64,000 nucleotides of DNA from Paenibacillus sp. FSL H7-0357 (GTDB lineage: Bacteria > Bacillota > Bacilli > Paenibacillales > Paenibacillaceae), in NCBI RefSeq assembly GCF_000758525.1, contig NZ_CP009241.1, positions 4,464,001-4,528,000 on the forward strand. Direction: 5' to 3'. Both the position numbers and the translations under genes were made by a program. This document shows, one piece after another, positions 62,021 to 64,000 of the stretch. Positions within the stretch are counted from its first letter, which is position 1. Each line of letters begins with the position of its first letter. The notes below the pieces were generated by a model. It was not told the DNA's origin, did not search any database, and saw nothing but the letters and a program-made list of their open reading frames with translations.

Positions 62021-62851
62021 TTGATACGCAAACTGAATGAAGCCGACCGGGAGGATTTGATGGAACTGGTAGGCAAAAATCCGGCTATCAATTTATACAT
62101 TATCGGAGACGTGGAAAATTTCGGGTTCGAGCAGGATTTCATGGAGCTTTGGGGAGAAAGCGACTCCGTAGACGGGCCGTTAAAGGCGGTGATACTGCGT
62201 TTCTACGGAAGTTATTTGCCATATTCAGAGGGGCCTTTTGATGCGGAGGGTTTTGCGGAACTGCTGCGCAGAAACAAAAACGCCGAAATGATCTCAGGCT
62301 CTTTAGAGGTCGTGCGGACACTCAGTAAATGGTTGAATATCCGGCAGGAAAAAGAGATGCTTTTCGCCGAGCTGACAGAGATGAATGAGGAAATCCGTAC
62401 AGCGGCATCCGCTCCTGTGCCCATCCAAAAAGCCACGACACAGGATGTGGATGCCATTTGTACATTGACGGATGTTATTTCAGAGTTCACCAGCAGTCCG
62501 GAGGACGCGCGTAAAACCCTGCATAAAACGCTGGAAAGCGGAACCGGCCGCACCTACTTCGTGGAACAGAACGGGGAAGTAATTGCAACCGCGTCAACCG
62601 CGGCGGAAAATTCGCGGTCAGCGATGATAGTCGCCGTAGCCACCCATCCGGAATACAGAGGACAAAAATTAGCTTCACGGGTAGTCGCACAGCTTTGTGC
62701 CGATATTCTGGCCGAGGGAAAATCGCTATGCCTTTTCTATAACAATCCTCAAGCAGGCTTAATCTACAAAAAGCTCGGCTTCCGCGATATCGACAAATGG
62801 TCCATGACTTATTTACATAAAGAAAATCAACTTACAGGCGCAGGTATATAA
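62021..62851 (+). CDS. GNAT-family N-acetyltransferase
   Basis: A 276-aa protein with an N-terminal GNAT-like half of unknown specificity and a C-terminal catalytic GNAT domain (AMIVAVATHPEYRGQKLASRVV is the acetyl-CoA binding motif A, LIYKKLGFRDIDKW motif B). TTG 62021 follows GGAGG. Acceptor unknown. Confidence 0.88.
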   Translation: MIRKLNEADREDLMELVGKNPAINLYIIGDVENFGFEQDFMELWGESDSVDGPLKAVILRFYGSYLPYSEGPFDAEGFAELLRRNKNAEMISGSLEVVRTLSKWLNIRQEKEMLFAELTEMNEEIRTAASAPVPIQKATTQDVDAICTLTDVISEFTSSPEDARKTLHKTLESGTGRTYFVEQNGEVIATASTAAENSRSAMIVAVATHPEYRGQKLASRVVAQLCADILAEGKSLCLFYNNPQAGLIYKKLGFRDIDKWSMTYLHKENQLTGAGI

Positions 62852-62879
62852 GCCTCAGGGCGACAGAATTCCCAACCGA

Positions 62880-64000
62880 CTACCGCTGATTCCTCATGGA
62901 CTCTTTCCCGGTCCACAGCGGACGGATATCCCGCGATTCATCCCAGGTCTGTTCCGCGGAGATGCAGCGGAACAGCGGTTCTACGTAAGGGGCGGCGCGC
63001 GCGTAGCCGTCCAGTGCGCGAAGCTGGGCCTGCAATGGAGCCCAGGCGGCGCGCAGCGGATCTTTGCTGCCGCTGTAATAGGCGGCATGCAGCTCTTCCC
63101 GGTCCAGCGGGCGCTGCGTCAGGTCTTCATAGCGGCTCACGATCAGGTGAGCCAGGAAGACCGCGCCTTTGGCGATGACCGGGGACACCAGGAAGCTCGG
63201 CAAGGTCCGGTATTCAAAGCCGCCATGCGGCTGAATACGGAAATCGCCGAGCACCCCGTAACGCGGACGCCGCGCCGCAGCCCGGGCGTCCTCCAGCAGC
63301 AGCAGCGGCAACGCCAGATAGTTGTCGAGCGCGCGCAGCAGCGGCGCCGTCAGCCGGACGCCGCTGAAGTGCAGGTGGCCGCCGAGGGCCCAGCCCCGCA
63401 GCGGCATGCCTCCCGCCCGCCAGCGGAGCGAGCGGTCGGATACCATCCGGTCCGCCGTGGCTGCGGCGGACATCAGCTGCGCCAGCAGTGCGCGCGGTTC
63501 CCCGCGCGGCGCAGGGCGCAGCTCGGCGACCGGGAACATGCCGCGCGTTCCCGGAGGTCCGGCGTCGCAGCCCGCGACGCCGTCTACGGGCAGGAACCGC
63601 GACGCGGGCACGACGCGGCCGGAGGTTTCCCGGAGCAGGAGAAACTCCGGGTCCATGCCCATCAGCATGCCTGGACGGCCAGGCAGCTCCCGGGCCAGGT
63701 CGCGGGCCAGCGCCAGCGACGCTGTACAGTAAGGCTCCGGCAGCGGCTTGCCGGCAGGTTCTGCGAGCGGGAGGATTTGTTCCACAAGGTATCTCCTTCC
63801 GCCCATAGCCTTTAGCCGGACTTCACCGCTGTCCAGCCCCAGGCTGTATAAAGCTCTAACAGCAATTCCCCTCACCAGTCCGGCAGTTCCGCGCCGCTCC
63901 GGGCCGGGACTGTAATGCGCCTGTTCACCGAGTATTCCGTAATCTCCGGGATTTCCAGGGTCTCCATGATCTCCATGGTTATCAATTTCACCCTCATCTA
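62880..64000 (-). CDS. amidoligase-like (COOH-NH2 ligase type 2) protein, N-terminus beyond window
   Basis: At least 373 codons. The catalytic part has MGMDPEFLLL, GGHLHFSG and GGFEYRTLPSF, the signature of putative amidoligases of the COOH-NH2 ligase type. The frame stays open upstream of the GTG at 63875 to the right edge, through a Gly/Asp/Pro-rich stretch (NHGDHGDPGNPGDYG) and RRGTAGLVRGIAVRALYSLG. So the real start lies outside the window. Locally high GC (70% or more by eye at 63.0-63.7 kb). Probable role in peptide or wall modification, unproven. Confidence 0.82.
   Translation of the reverse strand, partial: DEGEIDNHGDHGDPGNPGDYGILGEQAHYSPGPERRGTAGLVRGIAVRALYSLGLDSGEVRLKAMGGRRYLVEQILPLAEPAGKPLPEPYCTASLALARDLARELPGRPGMLMGMDPEFLLLRETSGRVVPASRFLPVDGVAGCDAGPPGTRGMFPVAELRPAPRGEPRALLAQLMSAAATADRMVSDRSLRWRAGGMPLRGWALGGHLHFSGVRLTAPLLRALDNYLALPLLLLEDARAAARRPRYGVLGDFRIQPHGGFEYRTLPSFLVSPVIAKGAVFLAHLIVSRYEDLTQRPLDREELHAAYYSGSKDPLRAAWAPLQAQLRALDGYARAAPYVEPLFRCISAEQTWDESRDIRPLWTGKESMRNQR

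Overview
The window looks like a chromosomal segment of a Paenibacillus-type, spore-forming Bacillota bacterium of about 50% GC. The evidence is the gene content and order: spoVK, hfq-miaA, mutL-mutS, glnRA next to an YnbB-type lyase and hflX, and divergent lexA/yneA with an YnzC-type gene. GAAC-N4-GTTC SOS boxes, strong GGAGG ribosome binding sites, many GTG/TTG starts and tiny YjcZ-type sporulation proteins agree. I recognise no rRNA, tRNA, CRISPR array or intact insertion sequence. The species assignment is an inference from gene content, not from a search.

Layout. 1-5.2 kb: pyruvate dehydrogenase operon pdhA-pdhB-pdhC-pdhD on the minus strand, with the E3 gene cut by the left edge. 5.5-9.7 kb: small housekeeping genes (esterase, low-molecular-weight phosphatase, thiamine pyrophosphokinase, NlpC/P60 hydrolase, an atypical response regulator, a Dabb protein). 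9.8-14.1 kb: ThiF/MoeB-like E1 enzyme, ABC-F ATPase, and a Ser/Thr kinase fused to a MinD/ParA-like ATPase. 14.3-20.5 kb: a tightly coupled minus-strand operon (HAD phosphatase, Fpg-like glycosylase, endonuclease IV, cyclic-phosphate receiver protein, thioredoxin, ABC ATPase, rRNA-type methyltransferase) preceded by RNase Z. 20.7-26.6 kb: metH, a YtkA-like lipoprotein, a HAD hydrolase, a membrane protein and an YnzC-like protein. 26.7-28.5 kb: the SOS locus yneA/lexA plus an L,D-transpeptidase gene that has its own LexA box. 28.6-36.3 kb: SMR efflux pump with TetR repressor, small secreted or membrane proteins, and a Bce-like two-component/ABC transporter module.

36.4-44.7 kb is an AT-richer accessory island. 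It holds four intact members and one pseudogene of a beta-rich protein family, two YjcZ-like tiny membrane proteins, a secreted two-domain protein with a frameshifted relative of its C-terminal domain, a LexA-box-controlled small gene, a DUF2798-type membrane protein and an integrase C-terminal remnant. A 27-bp perfect duplication of the 3' coding end of glnA lies 6.09 kb away from glnA. CATAnnnTA-type elements sit 29-33 nt before five island genes, which suggests late mother-cell (sigma-E/K) expression and a spore-surface role. That role is inference.

44.7-64 kb returns to core genes on the minus strand: glnR-glnA with a GlnR box and a strong promoter, the YnbB-like lyase, hflX, spoVK, a DUF218 protein, a DUF402 protein, a class A penicillin-binding protein, hfq, miaA, a methyltransferase, mutL and mutS. 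A GNAT protein follows on the plus strand, and an amidoligase-like gene runs off the right edge.
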